Under the pieces are notes generated by a model. That model had not been told where the DNA came from. It worked only from the letters and a program-made list of their open reading frames with translations, and made no database searches. A stretch of 64,000 nt of DNA from Streptococcus ferus DSM 20646 (GTDB taxonomy: Bacteria; Bacillota; Bacilli; Lactobacillales; Streptococcaceae), in NCBI RefSeq assembly GCF_000372425.1, contig NZ_AQVD01000001.1:310001-374000 (forward strand), written 5' to 3'. The position numbers and the translations under genes were made by a program. Shown piece by piece: positions 27,233-38,282 of the stretch (positions within the stretch are counted from its first letter, which is position 1; the number at the start of each line of letters is the position of its first letter).

Positions 27233-27991
27233 ATGACAGATCAAACAACAATAGACATCCTTTTGGATGTCTATGCCTATCACCACAGTTTCACGATTGC
27301 CAAGACCCAGCCGGATTTTCCTCCGGACAAGCTCTTTTTACTAGAATTGCTGAAGGAACGTCGTGAACTCAATGTTGATTTCTTATTTGCGAATAGAGCC
27401 AAAATCCAAAGATTGGAAGAAAAGTATGGGATTGTTTTAATCTGCAACCCCTACGAAGAAGAATTACTGGCCAATTATATTCTGGATTTAGAAACAAAGG
27501 TTCGAAATGACACGATTATTGACTTTGTCAGAAGTGTCAGTCCGATACTCTATCGGCTTTTTATGCGTCTTCTAATCAGTCAAATACCTGACCTACTTGA
27601 CTATATCCACGATACCAAGAATGACCAGTATGATACTTGGAAATTTGAGCGGATGCATCAGTCTGAGAATAGCTTTGTGCAGCAATTTGTTTCTCAGAAG
27701 AGAGATAGTCGTCTGACCTCACGGAGTTTGGTTGAGTTCATTTTGCTGACGGACTTGTCTGATGAGATTAAGGCGACGGTTCAGAGTTTACGTCAGTTTG
27801 AAAAAAATGTGCGCAACCCTTTGGCTCACCTGATAAAAGCTTTTGATGAGGAAGAACTTTATCGGACGACAGGCTTCTCCTCGCAAGTATTTCTGGAGCA
27901 GATTATCAACTTAGCCAGAATGACAGGAGTTGTCTACGATGTGGATACTTTCTACTTTGATCAAGTCAATGCTATACTGAAAGCAAACTAA
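27233..27991 (+). CDS. HEPN-motif protein resembling the C-terminal part of Csm6
   Basis: 252 aa, mostly helical, no signal peptide or membrane segment. Residues 190-200 read EKNVRNPLAHL, an R-x4-H motif (R194, H199) of the HEPN ribonuclease type, followed by a tail (RTTGFSSQVFLEQI ... FYFDQVNAIL) that resembles the end of Csm6-like CRISPR ancillary RNases. A CARF ligand-binding domain is not apparent in the N-terminal 100 residues and there is no CRISPR array in the window. It starts two bases after deoD, so it is translated from the purine salvage mRNA. RNase activity is inferred from the motif only. Confidence 0.55.
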   Translation: MTDQTTIDILLDVYAYHHSFTIAKTQPDFPPDKLFLLELLKERRELNVDFLFANRAKIQRLEEKYGIVLICNPYEEELLANYILDLETKVRNDTIIDFVRSVSPILYRLFMRLLISQIPDLLDYIHDTKNDQYDTWKFERMHQSENSFVQQFVSQKRDSRLTSRSLVEFILLTDLSDEIKATVQSLRQFEKNVRNPLAHLIKAFDEEELYRTTGFSSQVFLEQIINLARMTGVVYDVDTFYFDQVNAILKAN

Positions 27992-28023
27992 GGCAGAGGA
28001 ATTTCCTCTGCCTTAGTTTTTGG
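27986..28023. terminator. Bidirectional terminator
   Basis: 14-bp stem AACTAAGGCAGAGG/CCTCTGCCTTAGTT (27986-27999, 28005-28018) with T runs on both strands; between convergent genes. Confidence 0.9.
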
Positions 28024-28036
28024 TTTGAAATCAGAC

Positions 28037-28945
28037 TCACTTATCAAATTTAACTTCTTCTAAAAGATAGTCAATGAATTTTTCTCCCATCTTAGAGAGG
28101 TTGGCTTTTTCGTGTTTGAGGTAGACAATATCAATCACATCATCAACATCAAGCGGAATAGAGACGATATTGTCTCCGTTTAAGTTGCTGTTGAGAATCC
28201 CAGTCGCGATAGTGTAGCCATCTAGACCGATAAGCAGATTAAAGAGAGTTGCACGGTCTGAAACCACGATGGATTTCTTATGATGGATCTGCGACATGAT
28301 TTCCTCAGAAAAATAGAAGGAATTATGAATCCCCTGATCATAGCTGAGATAGGGAAAATCTTCCAAGTCGCTAAGCGCAACACTTTTTTTATGAGCCAGG
28401 GGGTTGGACTTGCTGACAAAGATATGGGGATGTGCTTTAAAAAGACTGGTGTAGGTCAGGTGATTGTCGTCAAACATCTTGGTTAAGACATCACGGTTAT
28501 AAGAATTCAGAAAGAGAACCCCAATTTCTGAGCGGAAGTTTTTGACATCATCAATGATTTCCCAAGTTCTCGTTTCCCGAAGGAAGAGTTCGTAGCGGGT
28601 CATGTCGGTTTCTTTTAAAAGGCTGACAAACGCATTGACAACAAAGGCGTAGTGCTGGGCGGAAACACTAAATAGTTCTCTGGTAGCATTCTGACTCTTG
28701 TAACGTTCTTCCAATAGAGCAGTCTGTTCCACAACCTGACGGGCATAGGAAAGAAATTCCACACCATCCTTGGTCAAGGTAATTCCCTTAGGGTTTCGGA
28801 TGAAAATCTCAATCCCCATTTCCCGTTCCAAATCACGAACGGCATTGGAAAGGCTGGGCTGGGTGATAAAGAGTTGTTTGGCAGCTTCATTCATACTGCC
28901 GGTTTCTACGATTTTAATAATATAATGTAATTGCTGAATTCTCAT
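28037..28945 (-). CDS. cpsY: LysR family regulator, CpsY/MtaR type
   Basis: 302 aa: N-terminal winged helix (MRIQQLHYIIKIVETGSMNE, AAKQLFITQPSLSNAV) and a LysR substrate domain. The sequence opening and position next to pyrK match CpsY/MtaR regulators of streptococci, which control methionine transport and cell-surface traits. The start at 28945 is six bases after an extended TACAAT -10 with no ribosome binding site. Divergent from the pyr operon. Confidence 0.8.
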   Translation of the reverse strand: MRIQQLHYIIKIVETGSMNEAAKQLFITQPSLSNAVRDLEREMGIEIFIRNPKGITLTKDGVEFLSYARQVVEQTALLEERYKSQNATRELFSVSAQHYAFVVNAFVSLLKETDMTRYELFLRETRTWEIIDDVKNFRSEIGVLFLNSYNRDVLTKMFDDNHLTYTSLFKAHPHIFVSKSNPLAHKKSVALSDLEDFPYLSYDQGIHNSFYFSEEIMSQIHHKKSIVVSDRATLFNLLIGLDGYTIATGILNSNLNGDNIVSIPLDVDDVIDIVYLKHEKANLSKMGEKFIDYLLEEVKFDK

Positions 28946-28951
28946 AGGTCT

Positions 28952-28960
28952 ATTGTACCA
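28952..28960 (-). promoter_or_regulatory. cpsY promoter placed for a leaderless mRNA
   Basis: On the - strand TGG TACAAT (28960-28952), six bases, then ATG at 28945. Confidence 0.7.
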
Positions 28961-29014
28961 CAAAACCTCTATCTAGAGCGAATGGAGGAATCCGACGGAC
29001 TTTTAGAAGAAAAG

Positions 29015-29043
29015 TTGACATTTTGTCATAATCAAGCTATAAT
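29015..29043 (+). promoter_or_regulatory. pyr operon promoter
   Basis: TTGACA (29015-29020), 17 bases, TATAAT (29038-29043). Confidence 0.92.
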
Positions 29044-29058
29044 GGGTAAAATCAATAA

Positions 29059-29165
29059 ACCTTTAATGTAGTCCAGAGAGGCTGTCAAGGTGAATCACGT
29101 GTAAAAGGAAGACCTTTTGTCTTGCCCACTTTTTGTGCAACCTTGCCTGCTGGCGAGGTTTTTTT
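29059..29165 (+). promoter_or_regulatory. PyrR-dependent attenuator (PyrR binding loop plus terminator)
   Basis: TCCAGAGAGGCT at 29072-29083 is the PyrR-binding loop sequence, held in a stem closed by ACCTT/AAGGT arms. The terminator AACCTTGCC-TGCT-GGCGAGGTT (29139-29160) with a T run follows, just before pyrK. With UMP/UTP bound, PyrR stabilises the first stem and termination results. pyrR itself is not in this window. Confidence 0.92.
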
Positions 29166-29180
29166 CATAGAAAGGCACTT

Positions 29181-31578
<2,398 letters not shown>

Positions 31579-31579
<1 letters not shown>

Positions 31580-31905
31580 TGACAGGCAAACTATATCGCG
31601 CTGAAATTGACCGGCCGATTGGTTATGTGGATGACTTTGGAAATGTCTATCCCGTCAATTATGGATTTATCCCAGACATCATAGCCGGAGATGGCGAACC
31701 TCAAGATGTCTACATTATCTCCAAACACGTCAACCAACCGCTTGATTATTTCAAGGGAGAATTAGCTGCCATTATTCATCGAGCAGATGATGTTGAAGAC
31801 AAATGGGTTTTAACCGTTGCTGGTGAAAAACTTGACCGAGAGACGATTAAAGAACAAACTGACTTTTTAGAATCATACTTTGATTCCAAGATTGAGCTAT
31901 TATAA
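31579..31905 (+). CDS. Short inorganic pyrophosphatase-like protein
   Basis: 108 aa. NYGFIPD followed by [12 protein letters not shown] matches the family I pyrophosphatase signature (DxDPxDV with Glu in place of the second Asp). It is shorter than standard enzymes (about 170 or more residues). Its start codon overlaps pyrF's stop (TAATG) and pyrE follows ten bases later. PyrE releases or consumes pyrophosphate, so removal of PPi would pull UMP synthesis forward; the role is inferred from position. Confidence 0.65.
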
Positions 31906-31915
31906 AGGAGAGAAT

Positions 31916-32545
31916 ATGACTTTAGCCACACAAATTGCATCTGATTTACTAGATATTAAGGCTGTTTACCTGAAACCATCCGACCCCTTCACCTGGGCAT
32001 CTGGAATCAAGTCCCCTATTTATACGGATAATCGTATTACCCTTTCCTATCCAGAAACACGTACTCTGATTGAAAATGGTTTTGTGGACACCATCAAGGA
32101 AGTCTTTCCTGAAGTCGAAGTGATTGCAGGGACAGCGACAGCTGGGATCCCTCATGGGGCGATTATTGCAGATAAGATGAACCTGCCATTTGCTTATATC
32201 CGCAGCAAACCAAAGGATCATGGTGCTGGCAATCAGATTGAAGGCCGTGTGATTAAGGGGCAAAAAATGGTTGTGATTGAGGACCTTATTTCAACTGGTG
32301 GTTCTGTTCTCGAAGCTGTTGCGGCAGCCGAAAAAGAAGGCGCTCAGGTTCTCGGCGTTGCGGCAATCTTTACTTATGAATTGCCTAAAGCAACTGAAAA
32401 TTTTGATAAAGCGGGCGTTAAACTGGTAACATTGTCCAATTATTCCGAACTGATCAAGGTAGCTAAAGTTCAAGGCTATATTGATGCCGACGGCTTGACC
32501 CTCCTCAAAAAATTCAAAGCAAACCAAGAAACATGGCAGGAATGA
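31916..32545 (+). CDS. pyrE: Orotate phosphoribosyltransferase
   Basis: 209 aa. [16 protein letters not shown], the flexible-loop RSKPKDHG and the PRPP motif [12 protein letters not shown]. Makes OMP from orotate and PRPP. ATG 31916 follows AAAGGAGAG; the upstream frame overlaps the pyrophosphatase gene. Last gene of the pyr operon. Confidence 0.97.
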   Translation: MTLATQIASDLLDIKAVYLKPSDPFTWASGIKSPIYTDNRITLSYPETRTLIENGFVDTIKEVFPEVEVIAGTATAGIPHGAIIADKMNLPFAYIRSKPKDHGAGNQIEGRVIKGQKMVVIEDLISTGGSVLEAVAAAEKEGAQVLGVAAIFTYELPKATENFDKAGVKLVTLSNYSELIKVAKVQGYIDADGLTLLKKFKANQETWQE

Positions 32546-32554
32546 AAAAGATAA

Positions 32555-32588
32555 AGAGGCTAAGGAAGGGACCTTAACCTCTCTTTTT
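32555..32588 (+). terminator. pyr operon terminator
   Basis: AGAGGCTAAGG/CCTTAACCTCT stem with one mismatch, then Ts. Confidence 0.85.
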
Positions 32589-32614
32589 CTATTAACTAAG
32601 GAGATATTAATTAG

Positions 32615-32962
32615 ATGACATTTACAAAGCGTCAGCTCTTAGATTGGCTGCTTGGGGTGACAGGAGCGGAGGAAGCTTATCCCTTTACTCGTGAGAAAAG
32701 CAGGTACACACCTGTTATCCGGCATAGGCACAATCAAAAAATGCTGGCTTTGGTCACCGAAAAAGATGGGAAACTCCTCCTCAATCTCAAACTTAAATCA
32801 GAACAGGTGGCGATTATGCTGGACACTAAGGGAGTGATTCCAGCCTACCACATGAACAAGAAACACTGGCTAACAGTGTTGGTTGTTAATGAGACAGAAT
32901 TGACAGAGAATGAGTTGAAAAGTATGGTGCTGGAGAGCAGTCGATTGACACAGGACCACTAG
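32615..32962 (+). CDS. MmcQ/YjbR family protein
   Basis: 115-aa protein with the compact MmcQ/YjbR fold pattern: RQLLDWLLGVTGAEEAYPF at the start, KMLALVTEKDGKLLLNLKLK in the middle and MNKKHWLTV near the end. A DNA-binding double-wing motif has been proposed for the family; the function is unknown. AAGGAG lies about ten bases before the ATG. The amidase gene follows. Confidence 0.75.
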   Translation: MTFTKRQLLDWLLGVTGAEEAYPFTREKSRYTPVIRHRHNQKMLALVTEKDGKLLLNLKLKSEQVAIMLDTKGVIPAYHMNKKHWLTVLVVNETELTENELKSMVLESSRLTQDH

Positions 32963-32994
32963 CTAAGGTATAGGAACTCAAGAAAGGAGTACAG

Positions 32995-34440
32995 ATGTTA
33001 TTTTCAGATGCGACAGCTATGAGTGAGGCTGTCCGAAATCGTGAGATGTCAGCAGAGGAGCTTGTGCAAGAGACGATTGCTAAGATTGAAAACCTAGACC
33101 CGTCTTTGAATGCTTTAACCAGCAAGCGTTATGAAAAAGCCTTGCAAGAGGCGAAAGAACGAGATTTTTCAGGAAAACCTTTTGCAGGCGTTCCGTTATT
33201 GCTTAAGGATTTGGGTCAGAATCAGGCGGGAGAGCCTTCAACGGGAGGTTCCCGTCTGTTAACTTCGTATCGTTCCGGGCAGACGGATAACTACGTCCAA
33301 AGGCTTGAAGACTTAGGCTTTATTATCCTTGGGAGGACGAATACACCAGAGTTTGGCTTTAAAAATATTTCGGATGCTGAGCTTCACGGTGCGGTCAATC
33401 TGCCGGATGACCTGACGCGCAATGCCGGCGGTTCAAGCGGGGGTGCAGCTGCAGCCGTCAGTTCTGGTATGCTGCCTTTGGCTGCCGCCAGTGACGGAGG
33501 CGGCTCTATTCGTATCCCAGCTGCTTTCAATGGATTAGTGGGTTTGAAGCCGACACGAGGCCGCATTCCTGTTGGTCCAGAGTCCTTTAGGGGCTGGCAG
33601 GGAGCGTCCATCAAATTTGCTCTGACCCGAACGATGCGTGATACCAGACGTTTACTCTATCACTTACAGACCTGCCAGCTGGAAAGCCCCTTTATTTTAC
33701 CGAAACTCTCCAGACAGAATCTCGAAAGCCCTCTGCCAAAATCCTTAAGAATAGCAGTTCAGCTGAATTCTCCGGTTGGAGGTCGGGTATCAGAAGAAGC
33801 TCAGACAAGTGTCTTAGAAGCTGCTCGTTTCTTAGAGGGGCAAGGGTACGAGATCCACCTGTTAGACAGACCGCCGCTTGATGGCGTGGATGCCATGCAG
33901 TCATACTATTTAATGAATGCTACCGAGACGGCTGCCATGTTTGATCATCTTGAGGAGATGCTAGGACGTCCAATGATGCTTGATGATATGGAACTGATGA
34001 GTTGGGCGCTTTTCAGGAGCGGTCAGACCATTCCTGCCAAGCTCTATTCAAAAGTTTTATCAGCTTGGGATACCTACAGTCATCATATGGCTGTTTTTCA
34101 CCAGACCTATGATCTCTTACTGACGCCGACAACAGCAGAAGTAGCGCCAAAGCACGGTCAATTTGCCTTGTCAGAAAATCTGAAAAACAAACTGGCAAAC
34201 ATCGATGCGTTTCCAATGCAGGAACAGCAGGAGTTGATTTGGGAGATGTTTTCGGATAGTCTGGACTGGACACCTTTTACTCAGCAGGCTAATTTAACAG
34301 GTCAGCCTGCCATCAGTCTGCCGACAGGCCGGACAGCGCAGGGCTTAGCATTGGGAATCCACTTTACAGCGGCCAAAGGTCGGGAAGACTTACTGTTGGC
34401 TGTCGGCCAGCTGTTTGAAGAATCAGGGCGCTTTGTTTGA
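32995..34440 (+). CDS. Amidase (amidase signature family)
   Basis: 481-aa enzyme. Catalytic Lys in PLLLKDLGQ, then AGGSSGGAAAAVSSG and ASDGGGSIRIPAAFNGLVG with the cis-Ser/Ser pair. It hydrolyses an amide in the cytoplasm; the substrate is unknown. It is not GatA (no gatCB nearby and the C-terminal half is different). AAAGGAG precedes ATG 32995. Confidence 0.9.
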   Translation: MLFSDATAMSEAVRNREMSAEELVQETIAKIENLDPSLNALTSKRYEKALQEAKERDFSGKPFAGVPLLLKDLGQNQAGEPSTGGSRLLTSYRSGQTDNYVQRLEDLGFIILGRTNTPEFGFKNISDAELHGAVNLPDDLTRNAGGSSGGAAAAVSSGMLPLAAASDGGGSIRIPAAFNGLVGLKPTRGRIPVGPESFRGWQGASIKFALTRTMRDTRRLLYHLQTCQLESPFILPKLSRQNLESPLPKSLRIAVQLNSPVGGRVSEEAQTSVLEAARFLEGQGYEIHLLDRPPLDGVDAMQSYYLMNATETAAMFDHLEEMLGRPMMLDDMELMSWALFRSGQTIPAKLYSKVLSAWDTYSHHMAVFHQTYDLLLTPTTAEVAPKHGQFALSENLKNKLANIDAFPMQEQQELIWEMFSDSLDWTPFTQQANLTGQPAISLPTGRTAQGLALGIHFTAAKGREDLLLAVGQLFEESGRFV

Positions 34441-34463
34441 TAAGAAGATCACAAGTAAAACCT

Positions 34464-34505
34464 TTGCAAGTTTTGCCAGACTGTTATAAAATTTTTCAGT
34501 AAACC
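34464..34505 (+). promoter_or_regulatory. Promoter with overlapping CodY-like box
   Basis: TTGCAA (34464-34469), TGT TATAAA (34482-34490), then ATTTTTCAGTAAACC (34491-34505), 11 of 15 matches to the CodY box AATTTTCWGAAAATT. CodY would repress this amino-acid transporter when branched-chain amino acids are plentiful. Confidence 0.4.
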
Positions 34506-34547
34506 CTTTCAGGTTTGCAAAAGAAAAGTTGATAAAGGATGATATCC

Positions 34548-35414
34548 ATGTTAAAGAAAATGAGAACACTTGCGATTTTGGGTTTAGCCGGTCTGACATT
34601 GGCAGCCTGTGGAAACAGCCAAAATAGCAAAACAAATTGGGAAAAAATCAAAGAAGCTGGAACCTTAAAGGTTGCGACACCAGGAACGCTCTACCCGACA
34701 TCTTATTACGACGATAACAAAAAGCTCGTCGGCTATGAAATTGATATGATGAATGAAATTGGCAAACGTCTGGATCTCAAGATTGACTATCAGGAAATCG
34801 GGGTCGCAGAAGCCTTTACTGCTGTCGACAGTGGTAAGGTCGATGTTTCGGTCAATAACTTTGATACGACCAAAGAACGGTTAAAGAAATACAATTTCTC
34901 CATCCCTTATCAATATTCAGTTGGCGGTATGATTGTGCGTGCAGATGGTTCGTCAGATATTTCTGCCAAAGATCTTTCTGACTGGAAAGGGAAAAAAGCT
35001 GGCGGCGGTGCGGGCACCCAGTACATGAAAATTGCCGAAAAGCAGGGAGCGGAGCCTGTTATCTACGATAATGTGACGAATGATGTTTATCTGAGAGACG
35101 TCTCCACAGGTCGTACAGACTTTATTCCGAACGATTACTATACGCAGGTAGTTGCTGTTAAATACATCACCAAACAATATCCAGATATTAAGGTCAAGAT
35201 GGGAGATGTCAAGTATAATCCAACAGAGCAGGGGATTGTGATGAGTAAGTCAGACAAGAGCCTGAAAAAACAACTGGACAAGGTCATTAAGGAAATGAAA
35301 GCAGATGGTACGCTGAAGAAGATTTCGGAAAAATATTATGGGGGTCAAGATCTAACCAAGCCTGAATCAGGCACAGAAGATCTTCCAGTAATTGACGTTT
35401 CAGATATCAAATAA
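34548..35414 (+). CDS. Amino acid ABC transporter substrate-binding lipoprotein
   Basis: 288 aa. Signal peptide with lipobox LAAC near residue 20 and a type 3 periplasmic-binding-protein fold (VGYEIDMMNEIGKRLDLKID; VDVSVNNFDTTKERLKKYNFS). It binds a polar amino acid, perhaps glutamine, cystine or similar; specificity cannot be read off. The second ATG, 34548, is chosen for the AAAGGA eight bases before it. The permease is next, but no ATPase gene follows, so it must share one. Confidence 0.9.
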   Translation: MLKKMRTLAILGLAGLTLAACGNSQNSKTNWEKIKEAGTLKVATPGTLYPTSYYDDNKKLVGYEIDMMNEIGKRLDLKIDYQEIGVAEAFTAVDSGKVDVSVNNFDTTKERLKKYNFSIPYQYSVGGMIVRADGSSDISAKDLSDWKGKKAGGGAGTQYMKIAEKQGAEPVIYDNVTNDVYLRDVSTGRTDFIPNDYYTQVVAVKYITKQYPDIKVKMGDVKYNPTEQGIVMSKSDKSLKKQLDKVIKEMKADGTLKKISEKYYGGQDLTKPESGTEDLPVIDVSDIK

Positions 35415-35422
35415 AGCTTGAC

Positions 35423-35455
35423 AAAAGAGCGGCGAGGGGACTCGCTCTCTCTTTT
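35423..35455 (+). other. Intercistronic hairpin
   Basis: AAAAGAG/CTCTTTT outer arms and GCGAG/CTCGC inner arms between binding-protein and permease genes; a partial terminator that would lower permease relative to binding protein. Confidence 0.55.
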
Positions 35456-35472
35456 CATAAAGAGGAGGTTTT

Positions 35473-36150
35473 ATGACAATCAACTGGCAGGCTGTTTTCA
35501 ACCCCGGTCTAGCTTTAGAGGCAATTCCAATCATTCTTGAAGGCTTGCCATATACACTGGCCCTTTCCTTAATCGGATTTGTGCTGGGGACTTTCTTTGG
35601 TTTCTTTGTGGCCCTTTGCCGGATGTCCAGGCTGACAATCTTACGCTGGTTGGCCATGATTCATGTTTCTCTGATGCGCGGTATTCCGCTCATGGTCTTG
35701 CTGTTTTTCATCTATTTTGGTCTGCCTTTTATGGGGATTCAACTTGATGCTATTGTAGCGACCATTATTGCTTTCACTTTTATGTCAAGTGCCTATATTT
35801 CTGAAATTATCCGTTCTTCCTTACAGGCAGTAGACAAGGGGCAGTGGGAAGCGGCACGATCTCTGGGGCTCAGAACCAGCCTTATTTACCGTAAAATTAT
35901 TATTCCCCAAGCGGTTCGGATTGCTGTACCCCCTTTAAGCAATGTTTTGCTGGATATGGTAAAAAGTACCGCTCTGACAGCTATGATTACTGTTCCCGAA
36001 ATGTTTAACAAGGCTAAAATTGTAGGCGGAGCTAAGTCGGACTATATGACGGTCTATATTCTGGTTGCTTTGATGTATTGGGTGATTTGTACCTTATATG
36101 CCATTTTACAGGCACGTCTTGAAGAAAGATTGACCTATTCCTCACATTAA
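35473..36150 (+). CDS. Amino acid ABC transporter permease (HisM/GlnP type)
   Basis: 225 aa with about five membrane helices and the ATPase-contact EAA loop QWEAARSLGLRTSLIYRKIIIPQA. The opening EAIPIILEGLPYTLALSLIG is typical of polar amino acid permeases. It works with the preceding lipoprotein. AGAGGAGG precedes the ATG. The transporter's ATP-binding subunit is absent from this locus. Confidence 0.93.
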   Translation: MTINWQAVFNPGLALEAIPIILEGLPYTLALSLIGFVLGTFFGFFVALCRMSRLTILRWLAMIHVSLMRGIPLMVLLFFIYFGLPFMGIQLDAIVATIIAFTFMSSAYISEIIRSSLQAVDKGQWEAARSLGLRTSLIYRKIIIPQAVRIAVPPLSNVLLDMVKSTALTAMITVPEMFNKAKIVGGAKSDYMTVYILVALMYWVICTLYAILQARLEERLTYSSH

Positions 36151-36159
36151 AAAACGAAC

Positions 36160-36192
36160 AAGCCATCTTGAACTAGCTGCTTAAGATGGCTT
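36160..36192 (+). terminator. Terminator after the permease
   Basis: AAGCCATCTT/AAGATGGCTT perfect 10-bp stem, then a T-rich tail. Confidence 0.85.
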
Positions 36193-36205
36193 TCTTATTT
36201 TTCTA

Positions 36206-36214
36206 TGGTAAAAT
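36206..36214 (+). promoter_or_regulatory. ung-pyrC promoter (extended -10)
   Basis: TGG TAAAAT (36209-36214). Confidence 0.65.
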
Positions 36215-36248
36215 AAAGAGGAATAGAGTAAAAGATAAGGAGTGGATG

Positions 36249-36902
36249 ATGGAACATTCGGCTTGGCATGACTTAATCAAAAAAGAGTTGCCTCAAGGCT
36301 ACTTTGCCCAGATTAATCAGTTCATGAATGAGGTTTATGACAAAGGAGTCATCTATCCTCCCAGAGAAAAGGTCTTTAATGCTATTCAGACGACCCCTCT
36401 GGAGGACGTTAAGGTCGTGATTATCGGACAGGATCCCTATCATGGTCCCAATCAAGCGCAAGGTTTATCTTTTTCGGTACCTGCGGAAGTGCCGGCGCCT
36501 CCATCTTTGCAGAATATCTTAAAAGAACTATCTGAGGATATCGGTGATAAAAGAAGCCACGATTTAACCTCCTGGGCAGAACAAGGAGTATTGCTTCTCA
36601 ATGCCAGTCTGACTGTTCCAGAGCACCAAGCCAATGCCCATGCAGGCGGTATTTGGGAGCCCTTTACGGATGCCATTATCAAGGTGGTTAACCAAAAGAC
36701 CACCCCTGTTGTCTTTATTCTCTGGGGTGGGTTTGCTCGAAAGAAAAAAAGTTTGATTACCAATCCGATTCACCATGTTATTGAATCGGCCCATCCTAGT
36801 CCGCTTTCAGCCTATCGCGGCTTCTTTGGCAGCAAACCATTTTCCAAAACGAATCACTTTTTAGCAGAGCAGGGCTTAGAACCTGTTGATTGGTTAAGAT
36901 AA
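36249..36902 (+). CDS. ung: Uracil-DNA glycosylase
   Basis: 217-aa family 1 enzyme. GQDPYHG with catalytic Asp62, and [13 protein letters not shown] with the catalytic His. It removes uracil from DNA. The second of two adjacent ATGs (36246, 36249) is chosen for AAGGAG spacing and the family N-terminus. It shares an operon with pyrC (ten-base gap). Confidence 0.97.
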   Translation: MEHSAWHDLIKKELPQGYFAQINQFMNEVYDKGVIYPPREKVFNAIQTTPLEDVKVVIIGQDPYHGPNQAQGLSFSVPAEVPAPPSLQNILKELSEDIGDKRSHDLTSWAEQGVLLLNASLTVPEHQANAHAGGIWEPFTDAIIKVVNQKTTPVVFILWGGFARKKKSLITNPIHHVIESAHPSPLSAYRGFFGSKPFSKTNHFLAEQGLEPVDWLR

Positions 36903-36912
36903 AGGAGAGTTT

Positions 36913-38181
36913 ATGTTACTTATCAAAAACGGCCGTGTCATCGATCCTAAAACACAATTTGACCAAGTAGCTGATATCCTGATGGATCAGGATAAAATCA
37001 TCAAAATCGGCAAAAATCTGTCTGAATCAGCTGATCAGATTATTGATGCCTCTGGTTTGGTGGTTGCACCTGGCTTGGTGGATGTTCATGTGCATTTTAG
37101 AGAGCCTGGTCAGACCCATAAGGAGGATATCCATACAGGTGCTTTGGCAGCAGCTGCGGGAGGCGTCACTAGCGTGGTCATGATGGCCAATACCAATCCA
37201 ACCGTATCTGATGTTGAGACCTTGAAAGAAGTGCTGGACAGTGCTGCGAAAGAAGCGATTCATATTTATTCGGTGGCGACCATCACCAAAGGATTTGATG
37301 GTCAGAATCTGACAGATTTTAGTGCCTTATTGGCCGCTGGTGCAGTTGCCTTTTCAGATGATGGCATCCCTTTGCAAAGTTCCAAGGTTTTAAAAGAGGC
37401 GCTTGATTTGGCCAGAGACAATCAAACCTTCCTAAGCCTACATGAAGAAGATCCCGAATTAAACGGCATACTGGGTTTTAATGAAGGTATTGCTGAAAAG
37501 GCTTTTAAGATTTGCGGAGCAACGGGAGTGGCTGAATACAGCATGATTGCAAGGGATCTTATGATTGCTTATGATCGTCGGGCTCATGTGCATATCCAGC
37601 ATCTGTCAAAGGCAGAAAGTGTCAAAGTAGTTGAATTTGCTCAGCAATTAGGTGCCAAGGTGACGGCAGAAGTAGCCCCCCAGCATTTTTCCAGGACAGA
37701 GCAGCTTCTTTTGGAAAAAGGAGCCAATGCTAAGATGAATCCCCCTTTACGCTACGAATCAGACCGATTGGGCGTTATTGAAGGACTTAAATCAGGTGTG
37801 ATTTCAGTTATTGCGACGGATCATGCCCCACACCACGCTGATGAAAAAAATGTTGCGGACATCACGCAGGCACCATCTGGGATGACCGGACTGGAAACGT
37901 CTCTTTCGTTGGGGCTAACCTATTTGGTAGAAGAAGGGCATCTCAGCTTGATGGCTTTATTGGAAAAAATGACCTATAATCCTGCTAAGCTCTACCAATT
38001 GCCAGCCGGTTATTTGGCTGAAAAAGGCCCTGCTGATCTGGTTGTTTTTGATGATCAAGAAGACCGCATGGTGTCCAGCGATTTCGCCTCCAAAGCGGCC
38101 AATTCTCCATTCGTCGGGGATCACTTAAAAGGACAAGTCAAATATACCATCTGCAAAGGGAAGATTGTTTATCAAGCCTGA
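36913..38181 (+). CDS. pyrC: Dihydroorotase
   Basis: 422 aa. Metal-binding HVHFREPG (residues about 60-67), HEED and QHLSK His ligands, and ATDHAPHH with catalytic Asp. It closes carbamoyl-aspartate to dihydroorotate, upstream of PyrDK. It lies 4 kb from the pyr operon with ung and has no PyrR-type leader of its own. AAAGGAG precedes the ATG. Confidence 0.96.
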   Translation: MLLIKNGRVIDPKTQFDQVADILMDQDKIIKIGKNLSESADQIIDASGLVVAPGLVDVHVHFREPGQTHKEDIHTGALAAAAGGVTSVVMMANTNPTVSDVETLKEVLDSAAKEAIHIYSVATITKGFDGQNLTDFSALLAAGAVAFSDDGIPLQSSKVLKEALDLARDNQTFLSLHEEDPELNGILGFNEGIAEKAFKICGATGVAEYSMIARDLMIAYDRRAHVHIQHLSKAESVKVVEFAQQLGAKVTAEVAPQHFSRTEQLLLEKGANAKMNPPLRYESDRLGVIEGLKSGVISVIATDHAPHHADEKNVADITQAPSGMTGLETSLSLGLTYLVEEGHLSLMALLEKMTYNPAKLYQLPAGYLAEKGPADLVVFDDQEDRMVSSDFASKAANSPFVGDHLKGQVKYTICKGKIVYQA

Positions 38182-38240
38182 GCTGAGAGCGGCAACCATA
38201 TTTTTACAGAAAATTTATATTAACAAATCATTATCTAGGT

Positions 38241-38246
38241 TATAAT
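38241..38246 (+). promoter_or_regulatory. -10 box of the nucleotidase gene
   Basis: TATAAT, 37 bases before the start; no clear -35. Confidence 0.5.
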
Positions 38247-38282
38247 AAGGTTAACAACATTATTAGGAGGATTGAAGGAGAT

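Noticed and set aside
27233-27991. Evidence for a complete type III CRISPR system near the Csm6-like HEPN protein
   Set aside because: No cas10, csm genes or repeat-spacer array is present anywhere in the window, so only a lone HEPN protein is claimed.
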